A stretch of 64,000 nt of DNA from Okapia johnstoni (Eukaryota; Chordata; Mammalia; Artiodactyla; Giraffidae). Position numbers and translations under genes: made by a program. The notes under the pieces were generated by a model. The model saw nothing but the letters and a program-made list of their open reading frames with translations, had not been told where the DNA came from and ran no database searches. Each line of letters starts with the position of its first letter. The first letter of the stretch is position 1. Location of the stretch: contig CM044322.1 in the NCBI GenBank assembly GCA_024291935.2, positions 25,109,405 to 25,173,404 of the forward strand. Reading direction: 5' to 3'. This document shows, one piece after another, positions 46,000 to 57,699 of this stretch.

Positions 46000-46699
46000 A
46001 TGAATTAATACTAATACTTACAATTTCTATCTAACAGCATAAATTTTATTCTAACTTTTCTTTCTTCTTTAACAGTAGGAAATCAGACTCCCATTATCTT
46101 CAATGTGTTTACTTATTTGTTCGATCTCTCCCCTCCCCCTGCCCCATATGTAACCAGTCTTTTGTTGCTGCTGCTGCTCTGTGTGGATGCCTTCCTCACC
46201 TCACTTGGCCACTGACCCTCCTGCCCTCTCTCCTTATGCCACAAACTCGCCCTCATCTTGCTTGGGCTCTGACTCAGCATTGAGCTCCACGCCCTACACC
46301 TTGGCATGGATTCCTTTCTTTCTGTCTTGTCCTGTCTTTTGAATTGAATGGAATTATTCAGAAAGGAAAGAGGGGGAAATAGATACCTGGTTATTTTTGA
46401 TTTAGCACTGGAAAGTATATATGAAATTATAGAAATAAGATAAGACCTAGAGTTGATGGTAATGATGGTATTGCTCCAGCAAAACATTGTTTACTTCCAT
46501 AGGTTCTGTCATGACAGAATTAAGGGACTCTTTTATCTCTTTTTGGCCCAGATTTAGTCATCAGTGACTTCCATAGAAAGAGGAAAGATTATCCTTTGAA
46601 ATGAGTCTGTTCAGAAATTTAAGTTCCCTTTGAGCCAGTTACTATTTTATTCTTTGCCATTTACTAGATTACTAGGATAACTTAGTACTGCATCAAAGC
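46000..46699. other. Unassigned sequence
   Basis: No recognised repeat. A 124-codon minus frame (46,113-46,487) has no recognisable domain and is not called. Confidence 0.45.
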
Positions 46700-47860
46700 A
46701 TGATTGTATAATGGGTGTTAGTAAGAACTCAGGATCCTCATACATTCCTGGTAGGAATGTAAAATGGTATATCCACTTTGGAAAACAGGCTGGCAATTCC
46801 TCAAATGATTCAACATTGTTGTTCAGTCACTAAGTTGTGTCCAACTCTTTGCAACCTCATGGACTGCAGCACACCAAGCTCCTCTGTCCTCCAATTTCTT
46901 GGAGTTTGCTCAAATTCATGTCCACTGAGTCAGTGATGCTATCTAACTGTCTCATCCTCTGCTGCCCCCTTCTCCTTTTGCCTTCAATCTTCCCAGCATC
47001 AGGGTCTTTTCAAATGATTCAGCTTTTTGCATCAGGTGGCCAAAGTATTGGAGCTTCAGTTCCAGTATCAACCCTTCCAATGAATATTCAGGACTGATTT
47101 CCTTTAGAATTGATTAGTTTGATCTCCTTGCAGTCCAAGAGACTCTCAGGGATCTTTGAAAGCATCAGTTCTTTGGTGCTAACCTTCCTTATGGTCCATA
47201 GCTCACATCCATACATGAATACCAGAAAAAACACAGCTTTGACTATAGGACCTTTGTTGGCAATGTGGTGTCTGTGCTTTTTTTCAACATGTTACCATGT
47301 GTCTCAGCAGTTCTAGTTATACATGTATGAGGAATGAAAACAAGTGTCCATACCAAAGGTTGTACACAGTGTTTACAGCAGCAGTTTCATAATAGCCAAA
47401 ATGTAGACATAACTCAAATGTAATTCAGTAAATGAATGAGTAAATAAAATGTGGTATAGCCATACAGTGGAATATTAATCAGGCATAAGAAGGAATGAAG
47501 CATTGATACATGTTACAACTTGGATGAACCTAAAAGCAATACGTTAAGTGAAGGATGTAGACTTTTAATGCAAAAGTCTACATATTCTATGATTCCGTTC
47601 ATGTCTCTAGAATAGGAAAATTTATAGAGACAGAAAACTTAGTGGTGGCTTACGATGGGGGGGGGCAGTTGTGCAGAGGGTGATAGCTAAAATGTCTGTT
47701 TTTTTGAGATCATGAAATTATTCTAACCTCGACTATATTGATAGTTGTACATATTTGTGCTTATATGGATACCAATGAATTGTACACTTTAAATGGGTGA
47801 ATTATATGGCACATAAATTATAACCCAGTCAAACAGTTTAAAAATTTTATAAAAGGAAAA
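46700..47860 (+). mobile_element. Ancient L1M LINE 3' region, split by BovB
   Basis: Sense L1M: CCTGGTAGGAATGTAAAATG before the BovB, then CATAATAGCCAAAATGTAG, GGTATAGCCATACAGTGGAA and AATTGTACACTTTAAATGGG after it. Confidence 0.8.
46817..47282 (-). mobile_element. BovB LINE 3' end nested in L1M
   Basis: Antisense BovB. Duplication TTCAACAT at 46809-46816 and 47283-47290. Confidence 0.93.
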
Positions 47861-48262
47861 ACATTTATTGTGACTTGCTAGGAACTTGTGTCAAATGGAG
47901 ACCTTTGAGAGCCAACAGCACAACTTTTCGATGAAACAGAGAGTAGTTACTGCAAAGCAGAGAACCAGCAAAACTTTATCTTATAGATTACTTATTAATG
48001 TCTATATTTTCTGGCTGTGTAATCTTGAGCAACGTACTTGAATTTTCATAAGACCAAATTTCCTCCTCTGGGATGGGGACGTGCTGGTATCTGTTATTAA
48101 ATGAGACTGTCTATGGAGCTCATATTAATAATATGATGGCTGATGTCATGTAGCAGTTTCTGCTTAATGGTATTTTGCTATGAGACATGAAGCATCCTAA
48201 AACAAGTATCTCTGAGCTCAGTGTCATGTTTGCCTAAATTGTGCTTCACTTTGTCCTTCCCT
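47861..48262. other. Mostly unassigned; weak MIR-like stretch
   Basis: 47,995-48,115 (TGTGTAATCTTGAGCAACG, TCCTCCTCTGGGATGGGGAC) may be a diverged sense MIR. Confidence 0.4.
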
Positions 48263-48552
48263 TAAAAAAATTATTTATTTTATGTTTGATTGGGCTGGGT
48301 CTTCGTTGCTGTGCATGAGGTTTCTTTAAGTTGTGGCAAGTGGTGCTCTCTCTCTGGTTGTGGTGCATGGGCTTCTCATTGTAGTGGCGTCTTTTGCTGC
48401 AGGGTACAGGCTCTAGGAATGTAGGTTCAGTAGTTGTGGTACATGGGCTTAGTTTCCCCAAGACATGTGGAATTTTTCTGAACCAGGGACTGAACCCATG
48501 TCCCCTGCATTGGCAGGCCAATTCTCAAGCACTGAACCACAAGGAAAGTTCT
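48263..48552 (-). mobile_element. ART2A-type SINE, long form
   Basis: Antisense: GGGCTGGGTCTTCGTTGCTG ... GGGCTTCTCATTGTAGTGG ... CACTGAACCACAAGGAAAG. Confidence 0.9.
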
Positions 48553-49465
48553 GCCCTTCCTTTCTATAATGGTTGGCTGTGGTACTCTGCAGCTTTTGGG
48601 AGCTGTGGGTAATAGCAACTGATGGGTTGCCCGTGATTTGTCAGAGAATTGGTTCCTAACTCCCCTGGGACTATGAGTCAGGGAGTCCTCTGAGGGAGGA
48701 CAATTTAAAGTCTATAGAATTGGAAATGTGCCAGGGGAAATCTTAAGAATATCAATAGGACCATTGATTTGAAGTAGAGCAAATTTATATCCTTCCTAAT
48801 CTTAAGAGCTCTCAGCGGACTTTGAAACCTTTCCAGTACAACATGGCATTTAAACTAGTTTTGCCCAAATGACTTGTTTGTGCCAAAATCCCCTCCCCCA
48901 ACCCAAATCTCTTCCTTTTCCTGCTGTCAATTCCACATCTCTTCTTAGATACCGCTCCAGTACTCCCTCCCATAAGCATTTCCCTGAGGGTATCTGTATG
49001 TGATGGCAAGACCTTTCATGACCCATAATTCACAATGTGATGTTCCCACTTGGTTGGTTAATTATTCTTTGTATTTATCACATTCATGGAGATTCTGAGT
49101 GGTTTCTCCCACTGTCTCTTCCTGCCTCCCCTCCGTGACTTTCCTTTGTTCCATCTCCCTGTGGCTGGCGTAGTGTCAGGTATCAAAGAGATATTTAACA
49201 AATGATCTTTATCAGCACAGAGGTAACAAAAGCCCTTAAGTCAGTTAATGTCTTCTCTGGGGTTACTTTCTTTTGACTTTTATCTTTGGAGATGTTTTTG
49301 GTACCTGAACACATCTCTGTGAAGAATAATAGGCTTACATTGTCAATGAATGCAGACCAAGGCTGAGCAGCAGGAGGGCATGTATTTCACATAAAGGGGG
49401 ACCCGCTGTTCCAGTTGATTCCCAGCATGAGACACACAGGCTCAACAGCAGCAAATCGGACTTCT
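48553..49465. other. Unassigned, apparently single-copy
   Basis: No recognised repeat or exon. Short frames only. Confidence 0.5.
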
Positions 49466-49790
49466 TTTTTTTTTTAAAGAAAAATTATTTATTTATTTTT
49501 GGCTGTGCTGGGTCTTTGTTGCTGTGTGGGTTTTTCTCTAGGTGCAGACAGCAAGGGCTACTCCTTTGTTGTGGTGCTCATTGTGGCTTCTCATTGTGGT
49601 GGCTTCTCTTGTTGCAGAGCATGGGCTCTAGGTGTGCAGGCCTCAGTAGTTACAGTACATGGGCTCAGTAGTTGTTGTGTACAGGCTTAGTTGCCCTGAG
49701 GCATGTGGAGCCTTCCTGGACCAGGGATTGAACCCATATCCCCTGAATTGGTAGGCAGATTCTTAACTGCTGGACCACGGGGGAAGTCTT
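49466..49790 (-). mobile_element. ART2A-type SINE, long form
   Basis: Antisense: TTTGGCTGTGCTGGGTCTTT ... GCTGGACCACGGGGGAAGTC. The flanks CGGACTTCT and CTGACTTCT are a near-identical target duplication. Confidence 0.92.
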
Positions 49791-49809
49791 AAGTCTGACT
49801 TCTGAAAAA

Positions 49810-50900
49810 ATTGAAATCTAGACTTCTTAAAATGTTGACCAGCAACTCTAAAATGTTAGCATTGACAACATAGTATGGGGGAATGAACAGGACAGGAGAG
49901 AGGCCAGGAATAGACTCATGTAAATGGAAATTTGATAGATAAAGATACTGGTGTTGCAGCAGGGAAAAGATGTTTGGGGGAAATTGTTCACAATCTTGAC
50001 AAAAACAAAACTGTATCTTGCCTTATACCAGATATAAAAGCACTCTCCAGATAGACAAGGAGTAAATTTAAAAGGTAGAACCATAAAGGAGGCTGACTTC
50101 ACAGCCCAGAAGAAGGGAAGGATATTTTAAGCAAGGCCTTCAAAACAGATAAGTCAGAAGAGCAATGAAACTGACTATATTAGAGTGAAGTATTTCTTAT
50201 CAAGAAAAGACACCATGGTCAAAGTTAACGTTGGGAGAAGATATTGGGAAAGTTTAAATGGATATCTAGCAAAGTGAGGGAACCTACTGTGCAAATCAAT
50301 AAGAAAGTCAAATATAGAAAAACGACTAGAAAAATGAGCAAAGACTGTGAACAGGCAATTTCCTGAAGAGGAAGCCTCTGGTTGATAAGCTTTCAAAGAA
50401 GTGCTCAGTTTACTAATAATTAAGGAAATCAAGTCAAATCAGTGAACTGGAACTTTATACCCATTAGATCACCCAACTTCCTAATACTTGCCAATGACAA
50501 TTATGGGCAAAGATGTGGGGAAGTAGGAACCCATGTGTGGTCCCAGTGAGCGTGTGAACCGGCAGAACCATCCTGGAGTAGTGATTGGCAGCACTGAATG
50601 AAATCAAATTTGTATGTGTCTTTGAGTAAGTCCATTCCTGGGTGTGAAACCAGGGAAATTCTTTCACAGATCCATCCCTCCCAGTTTATGCCACTTATCC
50701 TGGTATAATTACTAATAGTGGTTTCATTCATGCCCTCTCAAAGTGTTCTGATCTGGATGATGTATTGAAGACTAACCATTAGGTGGCATCATTACTGTGT
50801 TGGCCACAGTTACAGGGCATCGGAGACAACTCAGGTACCTGGTACTAAGGGAGCAGACAGAAGAAAATGTGTGGAATTTAGTATATTAAACACCATGTAG
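49810..50900 (+). mobile_element. Ancient L1M ORF2 fragment
   Basis: Diverged sense L1: AAAGATACTGGTGTTGC..., CTGTGCAAATCAATAAGAAAG, TGGGCAAAGATGTGGGGAAG. No coding capacity. Confidence 0.6.
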
Positions 50901-50999
50901 CAGTGAGAAGGGATGTACAGAGAAGGTAGGGGGAAAGCATGGTTTTCCAAACAAAGGGCATCGGCAGGTTGAATTAGTAGGTAAAGGATTACCTTGGAT

Positions 51000-51850
51000 T
51001 TTTTTTTTTAAAGATTACTTTTGAAGAACAGTTTTAGGTTCACAGCAAAATTAAGAACAAGGTACAGAGATTTCCCATATATCCCCTCACTCCACATATG
51101 CACAGCCTCCCCACATAATCAACACCCCCTACCAGAGTGGTACATTTGTTACAGGTGATGCACCTACATTGATAAATCATCATCACCCAAAGTTTATAGT
51201 TTACATTAGGGTTCACTCTTGTTGTCCCTTCTGTGGGTTTGGATAAATGTATAAAGACATGTGAGGGTTCCCTTGTGGCTCAGTGATAAAAAATCTGCCT
51301 GCCAATGCAGGAGACATGAGTTCCACCTCTGGTGCAGGAAGATCCCTTGGAGAAGGAAATGGCAACCCACTCCAGTATTCTTGCCTGGGAAATCCCATGA
51401 ACAAAGGAGCCGGTCCATGGGGTCAAAAGGGATTGAACACCACTTAGCGACTGAATACCACTTGGCTTCCCTCATAGCTCAATTGGTAAAGAATCCACCT
51501 GCAGTGCAGGAGACCCTGGTTTGATTCCTGGGTCGGGAAGATCCCCTAGAGAAGGGAAAGGCTACCCACTCCAGTATTCTAGCCTGCAATGTGAGAGACC
51601 TGGGTTCAATCCCTGGGTTGGAAGGATCCCCTGGAGAAGGGAAAGGCTACCCACTCCAGTATTCTAGCTTGGAGAATTCCATGGTCTGTTTAGTCCATGG
51701 GGTCACTAAGAGTCAGACACGACTGAGTGACTTTCACTAGCGACTGAACAACAACATAATGACATGTATGCATCATTATATTATCATAGAGAGAATTTTT
51801 ACTGCCCTAAAAATCCTCTGTGCTCCCCCCATTCACCCTCCCCTCCCAAT
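51000..51850 (-). mobile_element. L1MB-like 3' UTR, split by SINEs
   Basis: Antisense: TTTTAGGTTCACAGCAAAAT, GTGGTACATTTGTTACAGG, then after the SINE cluster TGCCCTAAAAATCCTCTGTG. Parallel to 36,990-37,330. Confidence 0.75.
51263..51755 (+). mobile_element. Two nested Bov-tA SINEs, one with an 85-bp duplication
   Basis: The first SINE starts at 51,263. A second SINE (~51,470-51,738) sits in its 3' end, between CACTTAGCGACTGAA and CACTAGCGACTGAA. The second carries two tandem copies of an 85-bp block (51498-51582, 51583-51667) that spans the tRNA-distal part. The cluster lies between ATAAAGACATGT (51251-51262) and ATAATGACATGT (51756-51767). Confidence 0.9.
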
Positions 51851-52984
51851 TCAGCTTGGAGTTTTTTTTCTGGTGGTGGCATAGTAGCCCATTGCTCAGA
51901 TGCATTGAAACTTCCATAGTCACCCAGAGTTGGGAAGCCAACCCATTTCACATCCTGTGTGTGGTTTCTGCAGTTATAAAGTGATCTGGTCTTCTCCCGA
52001 CCTTAGTCCTTGGTTGTCTTAGACCTGAGTGGTCAGAGAGAATATTCTCTGATGTCTTATACTTTCATGACCTGGAGAAGAACCTCTTCTGTATGAGAAA
52101 GGGGATCCTCAATGGTTCAAGCTACTGTAAACCATAAACATGAAGTAGGCTTCATTTTACTCCTTGTTCCAAGGCTTCTTCTGCCTTGCCTTAACCATGC
52201 CAGGTTATGTTCTAACATCAAGGAGCAGTGCATCTTTGGTGACAAAGGGTTCTGATGGGAAAGGCTTCTGTGTGAGAGCCTTTCTGGAACTTTGAAACTT
52301 TGCTATTCTGTTCTTGAGATACAGAAAGTAAGCAACTTTTGAACCAAAGTCCTCCTGGGGAAAGACATGGGTGCTTTGACTGTTGTTGGTGCGCTGTCAC
52401 TCTCTCTCTCTCCTGGCAGAAGTGGTGCTGCTAGAGCCCTGCCAGGGTTGCAGCCAGATCCCCAGTGGAAGTATCCAGAATGCTGGCTGGAGATGCTGCG
52501 TCTCACAAGTTAGCAGCTTTGTGATCAGCAGATGGGATAGCAGGATAAAGATACAGCACCCTCAGAAACAGCTGTTGTAACCATGGGAGAAGTATTTCTC
52601 CCTGCCTTTCCCCCTTTCCAGAGAAACTGCCCTTGGGGGTCGGGGCAGGGGACTGGAGGCTCTCTGCACAGAATAGGCCTGGTTTGGCAAAGATGAAGCA
52701 CCTGGACCATTTCTGTGTCACTTGAGTGCCATGGGGTTGGATGGCATTTTCCTTCTCTTCTCTTCTTGATCTTTGGATTTTATTGCTGGCATTGCCTTCT
52801 CCTGTTCTGTTCTGGTTCTTCCTGGGCTGTGGGCACGAAGAGGTTACAGCGGCCGAGAAGAGCCTCTCGGCTGAGTTAGCACTTCCCTCTGCATCCACAA
52901 ATCTCTCCAAGTAACGGGCATGGAAAGGGGGTGGCGGGCTGGGCAGGAGGAAGGCCGGCTACCGTAGGTGGGACCAGGCTCCTT
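51851..52984. other. Upstream region of the gene at 53 kb, unassigned
   Basis: No recognised repeat. A 135-codon minus frame (52,503-52,910) and a 62-codon plus frame (52,726-52,914) have no recognisable domains. Distal promoter content is possible. Confidence 0.45.
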
Positions 52985-53413
52985 AACCACGTCTCATTCC
53001 CCTCCCCACAGCCCGGCGAGGAGGGGGACGAGGAAGGGAACAGCATCCGTCTGGAGTGAAGGATGAGCCGCGGGCACTTCGGTGGTCCAGAGCTGCAGAG
53101 TGCTCGCGCTGCGCCCGCCTCCCGCGCCCTCCTCGTCTGCGTCTGACCGCCCCGGGGTGCGCGGACCCGGGACAGCGGCGCTCGGGCTGCGGGAGGACGG
53201 AGACCAGGGCCGGAGCCGCAGGAGCCGCGGGCCTACGAGGCCGGGTGCCCGGGGAGCCTGGGGCAGCCTCGCTCGCGCCCTCCCTCCGGGCAGGAGCCGC
53301 CGCGGAGCCGGTCGCGCGTTTCCTGCAGCAGCCGGCTCTGGGACGCGGCCGGGGCCGAGCTCTCCCCGGTGGCCCCCGAGCTGAGCGGCTCCCCGGACCT
53401 GGCCTCTGCTAGG

Positions 53414-53420
53414 TGACTCA
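53414..53420. promoter_or_regulatory. Consensus AP-1 (TRE) site TGACTCA
   Basis: Perfect TGACTCA inside the near-palindrome GGTGACTCAGTCACC, 330 bp upstream of the start codon. Bound by Fos/Jun-type bZIP dimers in general. Occupancy is inferred. Confidence 0.5.
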
Positions 53421-53667
53421 GTCACCCTGACCCCGGCCCAGAGGAGGCAACTCCTGCGGGGGGGAAAACTTAGACTCTGCTCTCGCATCTAACTCCTTTC
53501 GCTGTGCAAGCTCTGCGGAACCACAGAAGGTGTCATTTTGCACTTGACCGGTATTTGAGAAAAACTGCAGGGACTCGGCGGCGAGAGGAAGAACCTTGTA
53601 AACTTTGGGGCGGGGACATTTTCTTGGAAGTGGCAAGTCGCCTCCGACCTACAGTTTTGGGCCAGTG

Positions 53668-53675
53668 ACGTCATT
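53668..53675. promoter_or_regulatory. Consensus CRE site TGACGTCA
   Basis: Full palindromic cAMP response element, 69 bp upstream of the start codon, within the CpG island. Suggests CREB/ATF responsiveness. Function is inferred. Confidence 0.55.
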
Positions 53676-53743
53676 CTCTGCTCAGCCGCTCTGAAGGGTC
53701 TGGACGCAGCCACGGGACCAACACCAAAGACCCCAGGAAAGCC

Positions 53744-53834
53744 ATGGAATCCACGCTGGCAACATCCAGTTCTGCGGCCGGCCCAGTCACCTTCTCCCAT
53801 GTCTTCGGTCAGCAGTGCCAACTTATGGAAGCAG
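53744..53834 (+). CDS. First coding exon of an unrecognised gene
   Basis: The start codon sits in a good Kozak context (AAAGCCATGG) downstream of the CpG island. It encodes 30 residues beginning MESTLATSSSAAGPVTFSHV and ending QLMEA, plus one nucleotide of the next codon. It then meets the splice donor GCAG/GTAGGA at 53834/53835. The open frame continues to 54,031 but past the donor, so I take it as intron. The N-terminus has no signal peptide or membrane segment and starts with a low-complexity Thr/Ser/Ala stretch. I do not recognise the protein. No second exon is identifiable downstream, so the first intron would run past the window end. That it is coding is inferred from CpG island plus Kozak plus donor. 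Confidence 0.6.
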
Positions 53835-54934
53835 GTAGGAAGCGTGTCCTGGGGGCAGTGGGCGCTCTCCAGGCCCCCCAGGGCTGGAGGCTCATGTGTC
53901 TCTCATCTCTGCCATGCTGTAATTTGGAATGTGAGGTTCAGCTAGCCAGTGGCATGCTTGCCAGGCATGTCCACTTTAAAGTTTCCAGGACGTGCCAGGG
54001 GACTGAATTGCTGCCTGGACAGGGCAAGTGAGGCATCCTTTGGTCTTACCACCTCTTTTCTGTGTGGCTACCTGGAGGATGCGGGAGGGTGCATCAGGAG
54101 GGGTCTGATGACACAGGCGCCGTGGTAACATTTGGGGGCAGATGCCAGTCCTAGACAATATAGTTGCCTTTCTGTCCTCTTACCTCTCTGCTGCTAAGCC
54201 TCTCTGCTGCTAAGAGTGGTGGTTAAGCCATGGCATTCCGAGCGCCACTGGAGTAACTTAGGTACCCCTAAGAGGGTCTGCCCCGAGCAGCGTCTCCCAG
54301 CCCTGGGCTCCGCTGTGGGCATTCCTCACTAGCCTTGGCTCTTCCATAGAAACCTCACCTTTCTTGCAGAATGGAAAACTTGGTGAGGGCTGCAGCCTTA
54401 CCCTGTGCCAGCCATCTTGCTAGTTTGTGCAGCTGGCTGCAAAGAAAACTAGACTGGGGGGAATAACTTGGTGCAAATGGCCCCTGTGGTGGGACCCACA
54501 GGCTGGTGCTTGATCCATGATTTCGATTATGTTGGGGTAGTAAGACATAGGATGCCTGCTTTCTCGGAGTTCATTCCTGCTGTTGGGAAAAGGGCCATGT
54601 GTTTCCTCAGTGGTTTCCTGGATATGAAAGTGTTAATCGTGCATTTGCACTGTGAACCTCTGGAAGGTGGTGAGGAGAGCACTGCATTTAGGAGTCTGGG
54701 GCTTGAGTCTGTGTCGGCGGTAGCACAATCTTGGAAACGGCAGACCCTACCTCTACCCCCTTCCCTTGGGAATCTGTCTCCAGCTGCAAAACAAGAGAAC
54801 TGGACTTGAGCTGCCTGGTCCCTCTAGGCCTTAGATTCTGCGAATTCAGAGGAACCCAGTGCAATGGAGAAAGCAAACCTGAACAGTGTTCAAGGATGGG
54901 ATGTATTTGCACAAGGTGAAACCTCATGAACTAA
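53835..54934 (+). other. Putative first intron, repeat-poor start
   Basis: Begins GTAGGAAGCG. No recognised repeats in this part. A small direct repeat CTCTGCTGCTAAG is at 54,187-54,212. Intronic status depends on the exon call. Confidence 0.5.
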
Positions 54935-55135
54935 GTGAATGAGGGCTCTGGCGTGGACTGCCTGGCTTTGAGTCCCAGCTTCACCTGTTACAAGCTGTGT
55001 GACCTCAGGCATGTTACTTAGCTTCTCTGTGCCTGTTAAGTGGTGATATTAGGCGCTGCCTCATAGAGTCATTGCAGAGATTCAACATGTTAATACACAC
55101 ATGGAAAGCCTTAGGATGGAGCCTGGTGCCTAGCC
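54935..55135 (+). mobile_element. MIR SINE
   Basis: Sense MIR: GGCTTTGAGTCCCAGCTTC, AGCTGTGTGACCTCAGGCA, TTACTTAGCTTCTCTGTGCC. Confidence 0.85.
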
Positions 55136-55183
55136 AGCACAGTTTTAGTGTCAAGTGTTTGTTAGTGTTTCTAGGAGGTGTGG

Positions 55184-55407
55184 GGGCTTCCCAGGTGGTG
55201 CTTGCTAGTGGTAAAGAACCTGCCTGCCAATGCAGGAAATGTAAGAGACTTGGGTTCAATCCCTGGGTCAGGATGATTCCCTGGAAGAAGGCATGGCAAC
55301 CCACTTCAGTATTCTTGCCTGGAGAATCCCATGACAGAGGAGACTGGCGGGCTGCAGTCCATAGGCTTGGAAAGAGTCGGACACGACTGAAGCGACTTAG
55401 CACACGC
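55184..55407 (+). mobile_element. Bov-tA SINE
   Basis: Sense copy. The flanks AGGAGGTGTG (55173-55182) and AGGAGGCATG (55408-55417) are a diverged duplication. Confidence 0.94.
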
Positions 55408-55753
55408 AGGAGGCATGAGGGGCTCTGGGCAAGCATCCTTCCAGGGCCTAGTCAAGGCATATCTATTTGCTGAGAGCATAGCTGCCCATGGTTATAGAAG
55501 ATCAAAGTGCTGATCACCACCCCTACCCCATGGCAGTTTAATTCTGGTTTGTCTCCCACTCTATATACACAGGAATATTTGATCTGAAATAGCTTAAGTA
55601 CCTTTACTGCTGTTATATATAAGAAGGAGGACTTGTTTTCCTGAAGTTTCACATACCTTTCTACTTCTTTGGAGTTACTGTGGGAAGGCAGATGATAGAT
55701 TTCTAGAAGACAGTGCTGTGCCCTGTGGCTTTATCCTCTAAGCTTTTGGAGGC

Positions 55754-55881
55754 TGCTGCTGCTGCTGCTAAGTTGCTTCAGTCGTGTCTGACTCTGTGCA
55801 ACCCCATAGACGGCAGCCTACCAGGCTCCTCCGACCATGGGATTTTCTGGGCAAGAGTACTAGAGTACATTGCCTTCTCCG
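55754..55881 (-). mobile_element. Bov-A SINE (monomer)
   Basis: Antisense single Bov-A unit with (TGC)n. Perfect 12-bp duplication GCTTTTGGAGGC at 55742-55753 and 55882-55893. Confidence 0.95.
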
Positions 55882-55893
55882 GCTTTTGGAGGC

Positions 55894-57340
55894 ATCCAAG
55901 CCTAAATCAGGTCATGGAATTCTCTGTCTCCTTAAAAGAAATCCTTTACGTCAAGTGAGCAGTGCAACATAGAATAATAATGACCAGCAGTCTCAAGGGA
56001 GAGCTCTCTCCCTGAAGACAGGCAAGGAGGAATAATTAACCTCCAAGTCAAAAGCCCTCACTCAGTTAGGTGAAGCAGGTTGAGAGCAAACACTGAGATG
56101 TCTCCAAGCAAGGCGTTTGTAGTCCAGTAGGTATCACAAATGAGATCTTAAATGACTGTGAAAATGATTCCATGACTCCAGGGGCTCACAGGGGCTCTGT
56201 TCATCACATCTGTTCTCGAGTGAGAGACACGTATTCACTGAGTATCTACTGTGTGCTTTCTCTGCACAATGCCAGGAACCATCGAGTCTGAGGAGTAAGT
56301 TACAGCCTTTATGCGAGTAGATGATGATCTAGTTAGTGGTAAATGTAAAAGCATATTGAAGAAAAGAGAATTATGTAGATTGTGACTTTTAAATGGTTCT
56401 GTTTCTGAACAAACATTCCTATATATTTTACATAAACTCTCTTAATTTTAAAAAATCTTAACCAGGTCATGTGAAAGGGCTCAGGCCTGAGAATTTGGCT
56501 CAGACACGTGCTTTCTTCTTGGCACTTTTGATGCTACATGGTGTCTTGGTTTTCTCATATCCTACACCATTGCACCATACACACATCTTTGTTGCTTCAG
56601 GAAGCATTTAGAGTGGATCTGAAAGTCCTAGGAAGAGTTCCCACTGTGTGTGCAGATCCATCGCACCTGGTCATAGTAGGGAAGATCACCCCTGCCTCCT
56701 CTTCATGGCCACTTTGCAGGGACATGCATATTTCCTACTTAATGGGTGAAGTTTAGATGTTGGCAAAGGGGGGATTTAAACCTTAGTCAGCCCACCCCAA
56801 AGCCTGTATCCCAAAAGGGCAATCCTGTGGCTTCTGCAAAGAGTTTTTTTTTTTTTTTTTTTTTTTAAAACTATGTCTGTATTTCTGAAGGATTTGGAGG
56901 AGGGAGTAGCATTTTGAATCTTTCATGGGGTTTGATGCCATCGCTTACCCTTTTCCCTCTCCATGGTTCCTCAGCCCACTTCAGAATGGGTCATACTATG
57001 ACATTCTCTTCTCTTTCTAACCCCCAACTCAAATTTCTTCCCCTTTCCTTTGGCCCTAAAATGGTAGGTGAGATGTTAATATGTCCAGGCAAGAATGACT
57101 GATGGGGTCACCATTTTCCAGTCTTCCTGCCTGACCTTCTTCAGGTGGGAGCTTGAGGCCACATTCCCACTAACTGACCTCACAGTATCCTGCATCACTC
57201 TGGCTTCCAGCTATTTCTTGCATTTTACTGAGGATGTTGGGAGACACTCTGGGGGAATGGACTGTATAGACTCAAGCTGGTGTACTGCTGGTCTCTGTAG
57301 CTGAATAACTCCTTTATATCTCCTCCTTGGACACCTTCCC
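55894..57340. other. Intronic single-copy sequence
   Basis: No recognised element except a T-rich run at about 56,843-56,867. Confidence 0.5.
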
Positions 57341-57690
57341 AGGTGACGCAGTGGTAAAGAATCTGCCTGCTGATGCAGGAGACACAAGAAATGCAAGTTT
57401 GATCCCTGAGTTGGGAAGATCCCTGGAGAAGGAAAGAGTAACCTACTCCAGTATTCTTGTGGAAAATGACAGAGGAGCCTCGTGGCCTACAGTCCATGTG
57501 TGCATGCTAAGTCACTTTAGTCGAATCCCACTCTTTGTGACCATGTGTACTTGTGGCCTGCCAGTCTCCTATGTCCATGGGATTCTCCAGGCAAGAATAC
57601 TGGAGTGGGTTGCTATGCCCTTCTGCAGGCCTACAGTCCATGGGGTTGCAAAGTGTTGGACGTGGCTAAACACAAGCATGCACATCCTTG
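57341..57690 (+). mobile_element. Bov-tA SINE split by a Bov-A
   Basis: Sense halves 57341-57498 and 57628-57690 form one diverged Bov-tA. Confidence 0.92.
57499..57627 (-). mobile_element. Bov-A SINE nested in a Bov-tA
   Basis: Antisense Bov-A. Perfect 15-bp duplication GGCCTACAGTCCATG at 57484-57498 and 57628-57642. Confidence 0.95.
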
Positions 57691-57699
57691 GACCCCAAA

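Larger units (their letters stand above)
52985..53743 (+). promoter_or_regulatory. CpG island promoter and 5' UTR
   Basis: GC- and CpG-dense block, the only one in the window, peaking at 53,060-53,410. It lies directly upstream of the coding exon, so it probably holds the transcription start. Candidate sites include GGGGCGGGG (GC box) at ~53,608, an AP-1 site and a CRE. CTCCCCTCCCCACAG ending at ~53,011 could be a splice acceptor, and CTAG/GTGACT at ~53,412 a donor, so the 5' UTR may be spliced. Long frames on both strands here are GC artefacts. Confidence 0.8.

Noticed and set aside
51498..51667. Tandem 85-bp repeat as a CRISPR-like or satellite array
   Set aside because: Only two units, wholly inside a SINE.
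53056..53488. Arg/Pro/Ala-rich frames of 100-164 codons on both strands
   Set aside because: Stop-poor because of high GC in the CpG island, with no consistent frame or domain.
53744..54031. 95-codon continuous ORF as a single-exon gene
   Set aside because: A strong GCAG/GTAGGA donor at 53,834 and loss of coding character after it favour a spliced exon.
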